Below, piece by piece: positions 1 to 9,845 of a stretch of 64,000 nucleotides of DNA (positions are counted from its first letter, which is position 1; every line of letters begins with the position of its first letter). The stretch is from CAWIHA01 sp963835855 (GTDB lineage Bacteria; Acidobacteriota; Terriglobia; Bryobacterales; Bryobacteraceae): assembly GCA_963835855.1 (NCBI GenBank), contig CAWIHA010000038.1:1-64000 (forward strand), given 5' to 3'. Under the pieces are notes generated by a model, which saw nothing but the letters and a program-made list of their open reading frames with translations, was not told the origin of the DNA and did no database searches. The position numbers and the translations under genes were made by a program.

Positions 1-1
1 C

Positions 2-67
2 GCCGTCTACGTCTGCGACGGCGGGCAGTCGCTCGTGGGCGCGGCCTTCTCAAAGCCGTCGGATTGA
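2..67 (+). CDS. C-terminal end of a truncated gene, possibly SDR oxidoreductase
   Basis: Only the last 21 codons lie in the window, ending in TGA at 65-67. The tail reads VYVCDGGQSLVG followed by nine residues. A 'V-x-x-DGG-x-x-x-x-G' tail is common at the C-terminus of short-chain dehydrogenases (for example '...VDGG...'), so an SDR is a reasonable guess but cannot be proven from so few residues. The next 169 bases up to the MFS gene hold no evident gene. Confidence 0.4.
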   Translation, partial: AVYVCDGGQSLVGAAFSKPSD

Positions 68-236
68 TCCCGCAAGGTGCGGCCTCAACACTGCACACCA
101 CTGGTTGGCGAAACCAGCATCGCCAGGGCGGTTTGGTGTATGCTAGACGGGTTCGGGAGTGCAGATTCGAAGTTCGGAAACACAGGCAATCCCCTTTTGA
201 GCCGACCCTAAAGAATCAATGCTGAGAGAGGAAGCA

Positions 237-1634
237 ATGTCCAATAGCAGCCAGACGAGCAGCCTGGCCGCGTCGCAGGCGATCGCGGAAGGCGCTCAGC
301 GCGCGCGCCGCACCCATCCCGCGGCGTGGGTGCCGACGCTATATTTCGCCGAGGGAGTTCCCTATCTTACGGTATCAGCGCTAGCTGTCGTGCTGTACCA
401 GCGCCTGAGCCTGTGGCATCAACACGCCGGCCAGCCGGGCTTATCGAACGAGATCATCGCGTTCTATACGAGCCTCTTGCTGCTGCCTTGGTCCTTGAAG
501 CCGCTGTGGAGCCCTCTGCTCGAAATGTATAAGACGAAGAAATTCTTCGTCGTGCTTTTCGAGTTCCTCGGCGGCCTCACGATGGCCGCAGTTGGATTGT
601 GTCTGCCTCTGCCCGGCTATTTTGGGTTCACGGTCGCTCTGTTCGGCGTGATGGCATTCTGCTCTTCGACGCACGACATCGCGGCCGACGGCCTCTATAT
701 CGCCTCTCTTTCCGCCAAACAGCAGGCGGCCTACGCGGGCTGGCAAGGGGCCTTCTACAACATTGCCCGGCTATTCGCGCAGGGCGGACTGGTGATCCTG
801 GCGGGCGTCCTCGAAAAACGCATGGCCGCGCCCCACGCCTGGTTGATCGTTTTCGTGATGACCGGCGGCATCCTTCTGCTTCTGAGTCTCTATCACAGCA
901 GGATGTTGCCAACGGGAGGCGAAGAGCGCAAGTCCGAAAGCCTGCGGCAGGTGGCGGAGACGTTTGGAGATGTCGTGGTCACATTTTTCCGCAAGCCCGG
1001 CATTTACATCATCCTGGCTTTCATCTTTCTCTACCGCGCCGCTGAGGGCCAGGTGGAAAGGATCCGCCCGCTGTTCCTTCTCGATCCACGCCAGCAAGTG
1101 TTGCACGGCCATTCGGTATGGGTCGGCGGCCTCGGACTGACGCCTGAAGTTTACGGAACCATTTCGATTTTCGCGACAGGTACGTTCGTCCTGGGCAGTA
1201 TCCTGGGCGGCTACTTCGCCTCGTGGCTGGGATTGAAGAGGGCGCTGCTGTGGCTCCTGCTGGCGCTCAATGCGCGCAACGTAGCTTATGTTTACCTAAG
1301 CACAGTCCTGCCGTCGAATATGCCGATTATCTGGGCGGCAATCCTCACCGAGATGTTCATCTATGGTTTCGGTTTCGTCGGCGTGATCGTGCTCATGTTC
1401 CAGGAGGTCGCCCCCGGCAGGTACCAGACGGCGCACTACGCTTTCGCCAATTCCCTGATGAATCTCGGTCTCATGGTGCCCGGTATGGTGAGCGGCAAAA
1501 TCCAAACCGCGCTCGGCTACCACCATTTCTTCCTGTGGGTGCTGATTTGGGTTCTTCCGCCGCTTGCGTTGCTGAAGTTCATCCCCTTCCGGCACCAAGG
1601 CGCTTCGCCAGCTGCGCAGCCTGCCGAAACCTGA
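237..1634 (+). CDS. AmpG/PAT-like MFS permease
   Basis: Polytopic inner-membrane protein of about 465 residues. It opens with a short polar N-terminus and then an AmpG-like first segment (WVPTLYFAEGVPYL), followed by about 12 hydrophobic segments and the loop PWSLKPLWSPLLEMYKTKK, typical of AmpG/PAT-family permeases. AmpG imports GlcNAc-anhydroMurNAc peptides; relatives beside glycoside hydrolases often carry GlcNAc-containing sugars. I start at ATG 237, not 219, because GAGAGAGGAAG lies just upstream of 237. Downstream are a chitobiose phosphorylase and a GH20 hexosaminidase, so uptake of chitin disaccharides or muropeptides is the likely job. Family is seen in the sequence; substrate is inferred from context. 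Confidence 0.8.
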   Translation: MSNSSQTSSLAASQAIAEGAQRARRTHPAAWVPTLYFAEGVPYLTVSALAVVLYQRLSLWHQHAGQPGLSNEIIAFYTSLLLLPWSLKPLWSPLLEMYKTKKFFVVLFEFLGGLTMAAVGLCLPLPGYFGFTVALFGVMAFCSSTHDIAADGLYIASLSAKQQAAYAGWQGAFYNIARLFAQGGLVILAGVLEKRMAAPHAWLIVFVMTGGILLLLSLYHSRMLPTGGEERKSESLRQVAETFGDVVVTFFRKPGIYIILAFIFLYRAAEGQVERIRPLFLLDPRQQVLHGHSVWVGGLGLTPEVYGTISIFATGTFVLGSILGGYFASWLGLKRALLWLLLALNARNVAYVYLSTVLPSNMPIIWAAILTEMFIYGFGFVGVIVLMFQEVAPGRYQTAHYAFANSLMNLGLMVPGMVSGKIQTALGYHHFFLWVLIWVLPPLALLKFIPFRHQGASPAAQPAET

Positions 1635-1717
1635 TTGCAAGTAAGCTTTGTTTTAAAGCGCGGGCGGAATACAGCGGGTGCGGCTTGCGCGTTACGGTTA
1701 CTCTAACGAGGTGATTT

Positions 1718-4115
1718 ATGCGTTATGGCCATTTTGATAACGAGAACAGAGAGTACGTCATTGAGAGTCCCGATGTGCCGGTCTCTTGGACCAATTACAT
1801 CGGCGTCAAAGACCTATGCACCGTGATTTCCCACAATGCCGGCGGATATTCGTTCTACAAGAACGCCGAGCATCAGCGGATCACACGCTTCCGCCAGAAC
1901 GGCGTTCCTTTGGACCGGCCGGGGCATTACGTCTATCTGCGGGACGACGAGACGGACGAGTATTGGTCGGTCTCCTGGCAGCCGGCCGGCAAGGATTTGA
2001 AAAAAGCCAAGTGTCAATGCCGGCACGGTCTGTCGTACTCCAAGTTCTCCTGCGATTATCAAGACATCCAGGCCGAACAGAATCTCTTCATTCCGATCGA
2101 CGACGACGTGGAACTCTGGGACGTCAAGATCAAGAACACCGGCCGCAAGAAACGCTCGCTCAGCGTCTTCGGGTATCTCGAGTTTTCGTTCCATCACATT
2201 GAAATCGACAACCAGAACCTCCAGATGAGCTTGTACGCGAGCGGAACGAGTTATCAGGACGGCATCATCGAATACGATTTCTACTACGAGCCGTGGACGT
2301 TCCACTACTTCGCTTCCAATTTCGATCCAGACAGCTTCGACAGCATGCGAGATAGTTTCCTTGGGAACTATCGTACGGAGACGAACCCGATCGCGGTCGA
2401 GCAAGGCCACTGCAACAGCAGCGTCGAGTTGGGCGGCAATCACTGCGGCGCATTGCAGAAAAAGCTGGCGCTCGCGCCGGGTGAAGAGGCGCGTGTCGTT
2501 TTCATGCTCGGCGTGGGCCCGCGCGCGAATGGGAAAGAGATTAAGGCCAAGTACTCGAACCTCGCGAATGTAGACCAGGCATTCGAAGCCCTGAAATCGT
2601 ATTGGGACAGGAAGCTCAAGGTCTTCCAGTGCAAGACACCTCACGCGGGCCTAAACGCCATGGCGAACATCTGGACGCTCTATCAGGCCGAAACCTGCGT
2701 GGTCTGGTCGCGCTTTGCCTCCTTCATCGAGGTCGGCGGACGCGTCGGGTTAGGCTACCGCGATACCTCGCAGGACGTGATGAGCGTCGTGCACACCAAC
2801 CCCGCGAAATGCAGGCAGCGCATCGTCGAGTTGCTGAAGGCCCAGGTGAGCATGGGCTACGGGCTGCACCTGTTCGATCCGGACTGGTTCGACCCGGAGA
2901 AGCAGAAGGCGCCGAAGTTCCGGTCGCCGACCGTCAAACCCACGCCGGATCAGAAGACCATGATTCACGGCCTCGAAAGACGTGTGCTCGGACGACGTGC
3001 TGTGGCTCGTGGTCTCGATCTGCGAGTACGTGAAAGAGACGGGCGACATCGCGTTCTTTGACCATGTGATTCCGTTCGCCGACGAGGGCCAGGCCACCGT
3101 CTACGACCACCTGAAGCGCACGCTGGATTTTTCCGGCGAGCAGGTCGGACCGACCGGCATCTGCAAGGGTCTCCGCGCGGATTGGAACGATTGTCTGAAT
3201 CTGGGCGGCGGCGAAAGCGCGATGGTGTCCTTCCTGCACCACTGGGCGTTGCGCGCTTTCATCGAAGCGGCTCAGCACCTGGGCCGCGACGAGGATGTCC
3301 AAAAGTACAGCGCCATGGCGGAAAAGGTGCGCGCGGCCTGCGAGAAAGAACTGTGGGATGGCGAGTGGTACCTTCGCGGCATCACCGCCAAGGGCCTCAA
3401 GATCGGCTCGCACGAGAACGAGGAAGGCAAGGTGTTCATGGAGAGCAACACCTGGGCCGTCGTTTCAGAGGCCGCCTCGCCCGAGCGCGGCAGATCGTGC
3501 ATGGACGCGGTGGATCAGCATCTCTATTCCCAGTACGGCATTCACCTGCTGTGGCCTGCCTACTCCAAGCCGGACGACGATATCGGCTTCATGGGCCGCG
3601 TCTACAAAGGCATCAAGGAGAACGCGGCAATCTTTAGCCATCCCAATCCCTGGGCCATTATTGCCGAGTGCAAGTTGGGCCGGGGCAGCCGGGCCATGAA
3701 GTTCTACGACTCTCTATTGCCATACAATCAGAACGACATCATCGAGGTCCGCGAGGCCGAGCCGTATTCCTATTGCCAGTTCGTCATGGGCAAGGATCAC
3801 ACGGCTTTCGGGCGCGCGCGCCATCCGTGGCTGACCGGCAGCGGCGGCTGGAATTACACCGCCGTGACTCGCTGGATCCTCGGGGTCCAATTGAGCTTTG
3901 ATGGCCTGATCGTCGATCCTTGCATCCCCGGTGATTGGAAGGGGTTCGAAGTGACCCGCCAGTGGCGCGGCGCGACCTTCAATATCACCGTCCAGAATCC
4001 CAAGGGCGTCGAGAAGGGCGTCCGCTCCGTCACGCTGAACAGCAAGCCGGTGACCGGCCCGATACCGCCGCAAGCGGCCGGCTCGGTGAACAAAGTCGTC
4101 GTGGTGATGGGATAG
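1718..4115 (+). pseudogene. chbP: GH94 N,N'-diacetylchitobiose phosphorylase, single frameshift
   Basis: Would phosphorolyse (GlcNAc)2 to GlcNAc-1-phosphate plus GlcNAc in the cytoplasm. The N-terminal half (1718-about 2977) carries the GH94 opening RYGHFDNENREYVI and TVISHNAGGYSFY; the second half (from about 2979) carries the catalytic GLRADWNDCLN and NLGGGESAMVSFLHHW. The halves are in different frames: one extra A in GAAAGA at 2975-2980. Dropping it restores HGLEDVCSDDVLWL and a 798-residue protein, close to the about 800 residues of Vibrio chitobiose phosphorylase, with the catalytic Asp near residue 491. Details such as VISHNAGGYSFY and DRPGHYVYLRDD favour the chitobiose enzyme over cellobiose phosphorylase. 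All other codons look intact, so this may be a sequencing error rather than a dead gene. Confidence 0.88.
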
Positions 4116-4312
4116 AGAAGTATTTCTGAGCGTAATCTGAGAGCGTGGGGCGTGCAGCACGGTTGGCTGGGCGGCTTGTGCCCGAGGCTTATGGAGTTTC
4201 TCTGTCGGTATTTGGCGTTGATTCCGGGCGTGACTGCATGAAAGGGACAATAGCGCGGACGCCCGGCCAAGACGGCGTGGTGCTCTTGCATGGGGCCTGG
4301 TAAGTTATCAGT

Positions 4313-4897
4313 ATGTTCAAGTCGTTCAAGGGGCCGCGCCTCATCGCGGCCTTGGGAGTTTTGGTGTTGCTGGTCATTGGCTTGATAACCTTCCAAACGA
4401 ACCGTCCTCAGGAAGGCCAGCCAAAAGGCGATTCGTCGGCGCCGGTACCGCAGAGCGCACAGGACCAGTCTGACGCCGCGATTCAGGAGAGCCTGAAGAG
4501 GCTCCAAAACAGTCCGGCGGACGCGGACATTTACCAGCAGATCGCGGTCGTCTATCTGAACCGCGCCCAACGCGCTTCCGGCGAACAAGAGCGCTGGGCC
4601 CATGAGGGTATCGCATATATAGGGAAAGAGTTGTCGGTCCGGCCGCCGGACAATGCCCATTTTCTCGAAGTCTATGGCGCCGCACGCACTCTGGAATCAC
4701 TCGGCGATTACTCCGGCCAGGAACGCTGCGCCGCTTACCGGCGTGCGTTGAAGTTGTTGGAGGGCGAGGCCCCCGTGCTGCGGCATGACACCGCCATGAT
4801 CAATGGGAAGCCGCTTACGCTTCTCCCTTTGCGGAAGGAAACCGACAAGGCGTTAATCGGGCTGCGAAAAAAACTTACAGCCGCCGGATGCAGGTGA
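4313..4897 (+). CDS. Membrane-anchored hypothetical protein, TPR-like
   Basis: 194 residues. A basic N-terminus (MFKSFKGPR) is followed by one hydrophobic segment at about residues 11-27, then a Pro/Ser/Gln-rich linker and a helical domain containing YQQIAVVYLNRAQ and EVYGAARTLESLG, which looks like degenerate tetratricopeptide helices. It is probably anchored in the inner membrane with a periplasmic helical domain. It lies between the chitobiose phosphorylase and the hexosaminidase on the same strand but with gaps of about 200 and 140 bases, so co-transcription is uncertain. I do not recognise a specific family; function unknown. Confidence 0.6.
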   Translation: MFKSFKGPRLIAALGVLVLLVIGLITFQTNRPQEGQPKGDSSAPVPQSAQDQSDAAIQESLKRLQNSPADADIYQQIAVVYLNRAQRASGEQERWAHEGIAYIGKELSVRPPDNAHFLEVYGAARTLESLGDYSGQERCAAYRRALKLLEGEAPVLRHDTAMINGKPLTLLPLRKETDKALIGLRKKLTAAGCR

Positions 4898-5040
4898 GAG
4901 GACTCCCTCGTTACGATGAGATCCTCCGCATCGGAGGGCTCTGCAGCATTCCGCCTCGACGCCCGATATTTCACTTGGTAGCTTCACTGAAGCGTTGCCA
5001 GCTCCCGAATACGGCATCATTGAGATAAGGTATTCTGCAA

Positions 5041-7053
5041 ATGAACTCAAAGTTCTTGGTCTTGCTTTTTTTCTTGGCAATGGTCATCGCTCATACCGAA
5101 AATCTGATGCCGCTGCCGGCCAGCATGACGGCCGGACAAGGCCAGCTCATCGTCGATTCCAATTTCAGTGTCGCGCTCGCCGGATACCAGGAGCCGAGGC
5201 TCCAGGCCATCACCCGGCGGCTGATCGCGCGGGTGGACAGATTGACCGGTATCCCGCTTGCCGCCCGCCCGGCAGCCGGCGCCGCCAAGGCCGCGCTCAT
5301 CATCGAGTGCCGTCGTGCGGGAGAGGCCGTGCAGTCTCCTCGCGAAGATGAGTCCTATACACTCGAAGTCAGCCCTGCGCAGGCGCGGCTCGTTGCCAAT
5401 ACTCCGGCCGGCGTGGCTCGGGGAACGGCGACTTTTCTGCAATTGATCGAGCCCGGTCCGAGCGGCTTTGCCGTGCCCGCTGTCCGCATCGAAGACAGGC
5501 CCCGGTTCGCCTGGCGCGGCCTGATGATCGACGTCGCGCGGCACTGGATGCCGCTCGAGGTCATCAAGCGAAACCTCGATGGCATGGAAGCGGTGAAGCT
5601 GAACGTGCTGCACCTGCACCTCTCCGACGACCAGGGCTTCCGCGTCGAAAGCAAAGCGTTCCCTCGATTGCAGAAGTTAGGCTCCGACGGCTTTTATTAC
5701 ACGCAAGACCAGATCCGCGATATCGTCGCGTACGCGAGGGAGCGCGGCATCAGGATCGTGCCCGAATTTGACATCCCAGGGCACAGCACGGCGTTGCTCG
5801 CGGCCTACCCCAACCTCGCCAGCGCACCCGGTCCGTACCAAATTCAGCGGCACTGGAGCATCCACAGCCCGTGCCTGGACCCCACGCGCGAGACAGTTTA
5901 CAAGTTCCTCGATACCTTTATCGGGGAGATGGCAAAGCTGTTCCCCGACCAGTACCTTCACATCGGCGGCGACGAGGTCAACGGGAAGCAATGGGGCCGG
6001 AACCCGAGGATACAGGCTTTCATGCGCGCGCACGGCATGAGGACCAACCGCCAGCTTCAGGCGTACTTCACGAAGCGGGTTCAACGGATCGTGACGAAGT
6101 ACAGAAAGAAAATGATCGGCTGGGACGAGATCCTAAGCCCTGATCTGCCGAAGGACATCGTCGTGCAATCCTGGCGCGGTCCGGAGTCGCTCGCCGAGGC
6201 CGCGCGGATGGGATTTCAGGGCATTCTTTCGGCTGGATACTACCTCGATCACATGCAGCCCGCCGCGCTCCATTATGGCGTCGATCCCCTCGGCGGCAGC
6301 GCAGGCAGCCTGACGCCGGAGCTGAAGGCGAAGATCCTGGGAGGCGAGGCCTGCATGTGGTCCGAGTACGTATCCTCCGAAACCATCGACTCACGCATCT
6401 GGCCGCGCCTGGCCGCGATTGCCGAAAGGCTTTGGTCACCTGCCAACGTCACCGATGTCGAATCGATGTACCGGCGGCTCGGCTTCGTAGACCGCGATCT
6501 CGACTATCTCGGGCTGACGCACCGCAGCAATTATCCGATCATGCTCGAGCGGCTCACTGGAAGGCAGCCAGCCGGCGATCTGCGAACGCTTGCAGATGCA
6601 CTCGAGCCGGTGAAGGAATACGCGCGCGACGTGATCGAGCACTCCACGCAAGAGATGCCGCTCAACCGGCTGGTGGATGCCGTGCGGCCGGAGAGCATGG
6701 TGGCGCGTGACTTCGCGGAAATGGTGGCCGCGCTGCTTGCCGGCAACCAGGCGTACGCCGAACCGGTTCGTGAACAGCTTACGCTCTGGCGCGATCAGAA
6801 CGCAAGGCTCCACCCGCTTTTCAAGAGCGTCTTCCTGCTGGCGGAAGCTGCGCCGCTCTCCGAGGATCTCGCCGCACTCGGAGCGGCGGGCCTGGAAGCG
6901 CTCCAGTACCGAGCCAGCGGAAAGCGCCCCGATAGCGCGTGGGCGAACCGGCAGAGTGAGACACTCGCGCACGCCAGGACGAACTCGGCGGCAGAACTCC
7001 AGATTGTAGTGGTTCCGCCGGTCGAGAAGCTCGTAAACGCGGCTCTCCAGTAA
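5041..7053 (+). CDS. GH20 beta-N-acetylhexosaminidase, exported
   Basis: 670 residues. A signal peptide (MNSKFLVLLFFLAMVIA) is followed by the GH20b N-terminal domain and the GH20 catalytic barrel. Seen: WRGLMIDVARHWMP, HLHLSDDQGFR, PEFDIPGHS and the catalytic HIGGDEVNG, whose Asp311-Glu312 pair performs substrate-assisted hydrolysis. WGRNPRIQAFM and MWSEYV follow, then a helical C-terminal region of about 150 residues. It removes terminal GlcNAc (or GalNAc) from chito-oligosaccharides or glycans in the periplasm or outside the cell, feeding the permease and the GH94 enzyme upstream. Length is usual for bacterial GH20. It is followed by 160 bases with no gene, then the convergent flagellar operon. 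Confidence 0.93.
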   Translation: MNSKFLVLLFFLAMVIAHTENLMPLPASMTAGQGQLIVDSNFSVALAGYQEPRLQAITRRLIARVDRLTGIPLAARPAAGAAKAALIIECRRAGEAVQSPREDESYTLEVSPAQARLVANTPAGVARGTATFLQLIEPGPSGFAVPAVRIEDRPRFAWRGLMIDVARHWMPLEVIKRNLDGMEAVKLNVLHLHLSDDQGFRVESKAFPRLQKLGSDGFYYTQDQIRDIVAYARERGIRIVPEFDIPGHSTALLAAYPNLASAPGPYQIQRHWSIHSPCLDPTRETVYKFLDTFIGEMAKLFPDQYLHIGGDEVNGKQWGRNPRIQAFMRAHGMRTNRQLQAYFTKRVQRIVTKYRKKMIGWDEILSPDLPKDIVVQSWRGPESLAEAARMGFQGILSAGYYLDHMQPAALHYGVDPLGGSAGSLTPELKAKILGGEACMWSEYVSSETIDSRIWPRLAAIAERLWSPANVTDVESMYRRLGFVDRDLDYLGLTHRSNYPIMLERLTGRQPAGDLRTLADALEPVKEYARDVIEHSTQEMPLNRLVDAVRPESMVARDFAEMVAALLAGNQAYAEPVREQLTLWRDQNARLHPLFKSVFLLAEAAPLSEDLAALGAAGLEALQYRASGKRPDSAWANRQSETLAHARTNSAAELQIVVVPPVEKLVNAALQ

Positions 7054-7213
7054 TCAGCGCGGTGAAGCAGATCCCAGCGGCTGAGGCTGGTGAAGCGGTG
7101 TTCCAAACGTCTAGACAAGCCGGTAAATATGGATCAAAACTTGTCCGTTTTTCCGCACTTTGCTCGATGCCGGGGAAAACAAGACCGCTCCTCTGGTTCC
7201 AGCTTACCCGACG

Positions 7214-7651
7214 TTATTCCTGGCGGTGCCACCGAGAGAGAAACGCCTCCGCGACGAAGACTCCCTGCTCGCGGTTGAACGCGGTTTCCCATTCCGTCCA
7301 GCGGTGCTGCTTCAGGCGCTCAAGCAAGCGCAGATCGCGCTCGGCCTTCAGCACACGCTCGCGCTGCGCCGCAATGCGCTTTTCACAGCCGGTCCGCTCC
7401 TCGCGGAGACGCGCCGTCTCGCGGGCGACGTACCGTTTGTGAGCTTCGAGGGCATAGAGTTGCTCCGCCTCAACTGTGGCGGCGAAAGCAACTGCGCGCT
7501 CGGCCTCGATCCTTCCGGCGGTGAGTGACTCGATGGTGGCGTCGATGCGGCGCCGCTCCCCGAAGAGCACTTGCAGCTTGGCCTCTTCGAGGTCGAGTTG
7601 GACCAGCCGCCACTCGAGTACACTCTGGAGCCGGAACTGGAATCGGCGCAT
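7214..7651 (-). CDS. fliJ: Flagellar export chaperone FliJ
   Basis: 145 residues, almost entirely charged coiled-coil, beginning MRRFQFRLQSVLEWR, the usual FliJ opening. FliJ is the small stalk-like chaperone of the flagellar type III export ATPase FliI and works with FliH at the base of the export gate. It is the last gene of the minus-strand flagellar operon; a gap of about 150 bases separates it from fliI. Sequence similarity in FliJ is weak in general, so the assignment rests on the N-terminus, the coiled-coil character, the length and the position after fliI. Confidence 0.8.
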   Translation of the reverse strand: MRRFQFRLQSVLEWRLVQLDLEEAKLQVLFGERRRIDATIESLTAGRIEAERAVAFAATVEAEQLYALEAHKRYVARETARLREERTGCEKRIAAQRERVLKAERDLRLLERLKQHRWTEWETAFNREQGVFVAEAFLSRWHRQE

Positions 7652-7802
7652 GTTAGCAAAGTGTCCTGCTCATCGCAATGCCACTCCCTGCCGGCCGCAG
7701 CGAGACATGCCGCTGGAACCGGCCCCGGAAATGGTGGCGGCGCGATCCGGAGCCCTGTTTTCAGCAGGTTGATACCCGTTTCGGAGATTCATGAGACCCG
7801 CG

Positions 7803-9134
7803 CTAACCCAGAATTTTCGCCAGCGCTTCCATGCGCGCTACGGTCTCTGGAAGTGACGATTTGCTGGCCGTGTCCTGCCGGAGGAAGTCCATTAACTGTG
7901 GGCGAGCGCGAATGGCCGCGTCGAGTTTTGAATTCGAGCCGGAGACGTAGGCGCCCAACTGGATGAGGTCCTCGGACTGATGATACGTGGCGAGCGCCTC
8001 CCTGAGACGGCAGGCCACTTCGTTCTGCTCCTTGCTCGCGACCGCGGAGCTGAGCCGGCTTACCGAACTGAGAATGTCGATGGCCGGGTAGTGCCCCATC
8101 GCCGCCAACTGCCGCGAGAGCACAATGTGGCCATCCAGCGTTGCGCGCACGGCGTCGGCGATGGGCTCGGTGAGGTCGTCGCCTTCGACCAGTACGGTGA
8201 AGAAACCGGTGATCGAGCCGCGGCGAAACCTGCCGGCGCGCTCGAACACGCGCGGAATCAGGTTGAACACCGAAGGCGTGTATCCCTTCTGGCTGGGCGG
8301 CTCGCCCGCCGCGAGCCCGATCTCGCGCTGCGCCATCGCCAGCCGTGTCACCGAATCCATCACAAACAACACGTCGGCGCCCTGGTCGCGGAAGTACTCG
8401 GCGATCGCAAGCGCCACGAAGCAGGCGCGAACGCGCAGCGGCGCCGGGCGGTCCGAAGTCGCCGCCACCACCACCGAGCGCTGCATGCCCTCCGCCCCGA
8501 GGTCGTGCTCTACGAATGCACGCACCTCGCGGTTGCGTTCGCCGATCAGCGCGACCACGCTCACGTCCGCGAAGTTGTGCCGCGACATGGCGCCAAGCAG
8601 CATGCTTTTCCCCACGCCGCTGCCGCCGAAAATACCGATCCGCTGTCCCTTGCCGCAGGGGAGCAAGCTATCGATCGCACGGACGCCGGTGACCAGCGGC
8701 TCAACGATGTGCTCGCGCTCGAGCGGGCCCGGCGGCGCCTTATACAGTTCGTAGCGGCTATTGCACTCGACCACCGGCCCCGAATCCATCGGCTTGCCGA
8801 AGCCATCCAGCACGCGGCCGAGCAGCGCCGGCCCCACTCCGATGCGCGCCTCTTCGGGGCGCGCCACAACTACATCGCCCAGCTCGAGCCCGCCCGTTTC
8901 TTCAAATGGCATGGAAAGTACATGGCCATTCCGGAATCCGATCACCTGGGTGCGGATGCACCTGCCACCCGCGCATTGCACTTCACAGAAATCCCCGACT
9001 GCCGCGGCCGGTCCCGCCGATTCGACCAGCAGGCCAACCACTTCAAGCACCGTGCCCGTCCAACGCCAGGGGTTGATCTGATTGACGACCTCGATGTAGC
9101 GCGCAAGATCGACCTGCTCCGAAGAAGATGTCAT
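7803..9134 (-). CDS. fliI: Flagellum-specific export ATPase FliI
   Basis: About 443 residues, F1-beta-like ATPase that energises export of flagellar substrates. Walker A is FGGSGVGKSML near residue 170; LFVMDSVTRLAMAQREIGLA and GEPPSQKGYTPSVF are the Walker B and FliI/FlhA-type signatures; SGSNSKLDAAI lies near the C-terminus. The frame opens with a TTG at 9140, but ATG 9134, just after the overlapping fliH stop, is the more likely start. It is translationally coupled to fliH. Length matches the family (about 440). Confidence 0.95.
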   Translation of the reverse strand: MTSSSEQVDLARYIEVVNQINPWRWTGTVLEVVGLLVESAGPAAAVGDFCEVQCAGGRCIRTQVIGFRNGHVLSMPFEETGGLELGDVVVARPEEARIGVGPALLGRVLDGFGKPMDSGPVVECNSRYELYKAPPGPLEREHIVEPLVTGVRAIDSLLPCGKGQRIGIFGGSGVGKSMLLGAMSRHNFADVSVVALIGERNREVRAFVEHDLGAEGMQRSVVVAATSDRPAPLRVRACFVALAIAEYFRDQGADVLFVMDSVTRLAMAQREIGLAAGEPPSQKGYTPSVFNLIPRVFERAGRFRRGSITGFFTVLVEGDDLTEPIADAVRATLDGHIVLSRQLAAMGHYPAIDILSSVSRLSSAVASKEQNEVACRLREALATYHQSEDLIQLGAYVSGSNSKLDAAIRARPQLMDFLRQDTASKSSLPETVARMEALAKILG

Positions 9135-9136
9135 AA

Positions 9137-9796
9137 TCAATGCCGGATGCGGTCAATCAGGCCGCGCTGAATTTCTTGAAGCTGCGTCTCGATGGAGGTG
9201 TCTAAATGGCCGTGCGCGGTCTCGAAGATGACCGCTCCGCGCTCGAGCCGCGGATCGGGGGCCACCTCGAACCGGCCGTGCTCCAGTTGCTCCAAATGCC
9301 GTTTCAGCAACTCCGCATCATCGGGATGTACGCGAATCCGGTCCACTTCCCGCAGTTCAAGCCGGTCGAATGCCGCTCTGACCAGACCGACTATCGCTTC
9401 CGGGTCCACACTGAGCTCCCGGTGCAGCACGCGGCGGGCGATGGCAAGGGAGAGGCGGACAAGGTCCTCTTCGGCATCGCGTCTCAGCTTGCGGCGGCTG
9501 TCGGACACTTCCGCGATCGTCTGCGCCAGGCGCTGGAGCAGCGGGTTGAGAGCCGCTGCCGCCGCCTCCTGGCCTGCCGCTTCGCCTTTGCGAAAGCCGG
9601 CCGTGAACGCTTGCTGCTCACGCTGCTCAACCTCCCTTTCCAGCTCGGCAATCCGCGCACCCGGCGAGCCGGCGCCTTCCCCGAAAGCCTCGACGGCACT
9701 GATCTGGCCGCGTTGCCCGGTGCCGGGCAAAAGCTTACGCCACACGATCGGCTCGACCATTCGCGCTGGCTCGCCGGTCAGCACTCTAGAGGGCAT
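9137..9796 (-). CDS. fliH: Flagellar assembly protein FliH
   Basis: 219 residues. It has a Glu/Arg-rich helical middle part (AELEREVEQREQQAFTAGF), then the conserved FliH/HrpE C-terminal part with LSLAIARRVLHRELSVDPE and a final segment ending in LDTSIETQLQEIQRGL. FliH is the peripheral stator that inhibits and positions FliI at the export gate. It lies between fliG and fliI and its stop overlaps the possible fliI start, which supports the call. The N-terminal 50 residues are variable, as is normal for FliH. Confidence 0.88.
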   Translation of the reverse strand: MPSRVLTGEPARMVEPIVWRKLLPGTGQRGQISAVEAFGEGAGSPGARIAELEREVEQREQQAFTAGFRKGEAAGQEAAAAALNPLLQRLAQTIAEVSDSRRKLRRDAEEDLVRLSLAIARRVLHRELSVDPEAIVGLVRAAFDRLELREVDRIRVHPDDAELLKRHLEQLEHGRFEVAPDPRLERGAVIFETAHGHLDTSIETQLQEIQRGLIDRIRH

Positions 9797-9845
9797 ACAC
9801 CACTACCTGTCCTTCGACCGAATCCTGTATTTTCTTTAAGCGGAG

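Noticed and set aside
2970..2985. Programmed ribosomal frameshifting in the GH94 gene
   Set aside because: GAAAGA is not a known slippery heptamer, no stimulatory structure is seen, and GH94 enzymes elsewhere are read in one frame.
7980..9170. 396-codon plus-strand open frame
   Set aside because: Antisense shadow of fliI with no protein features.
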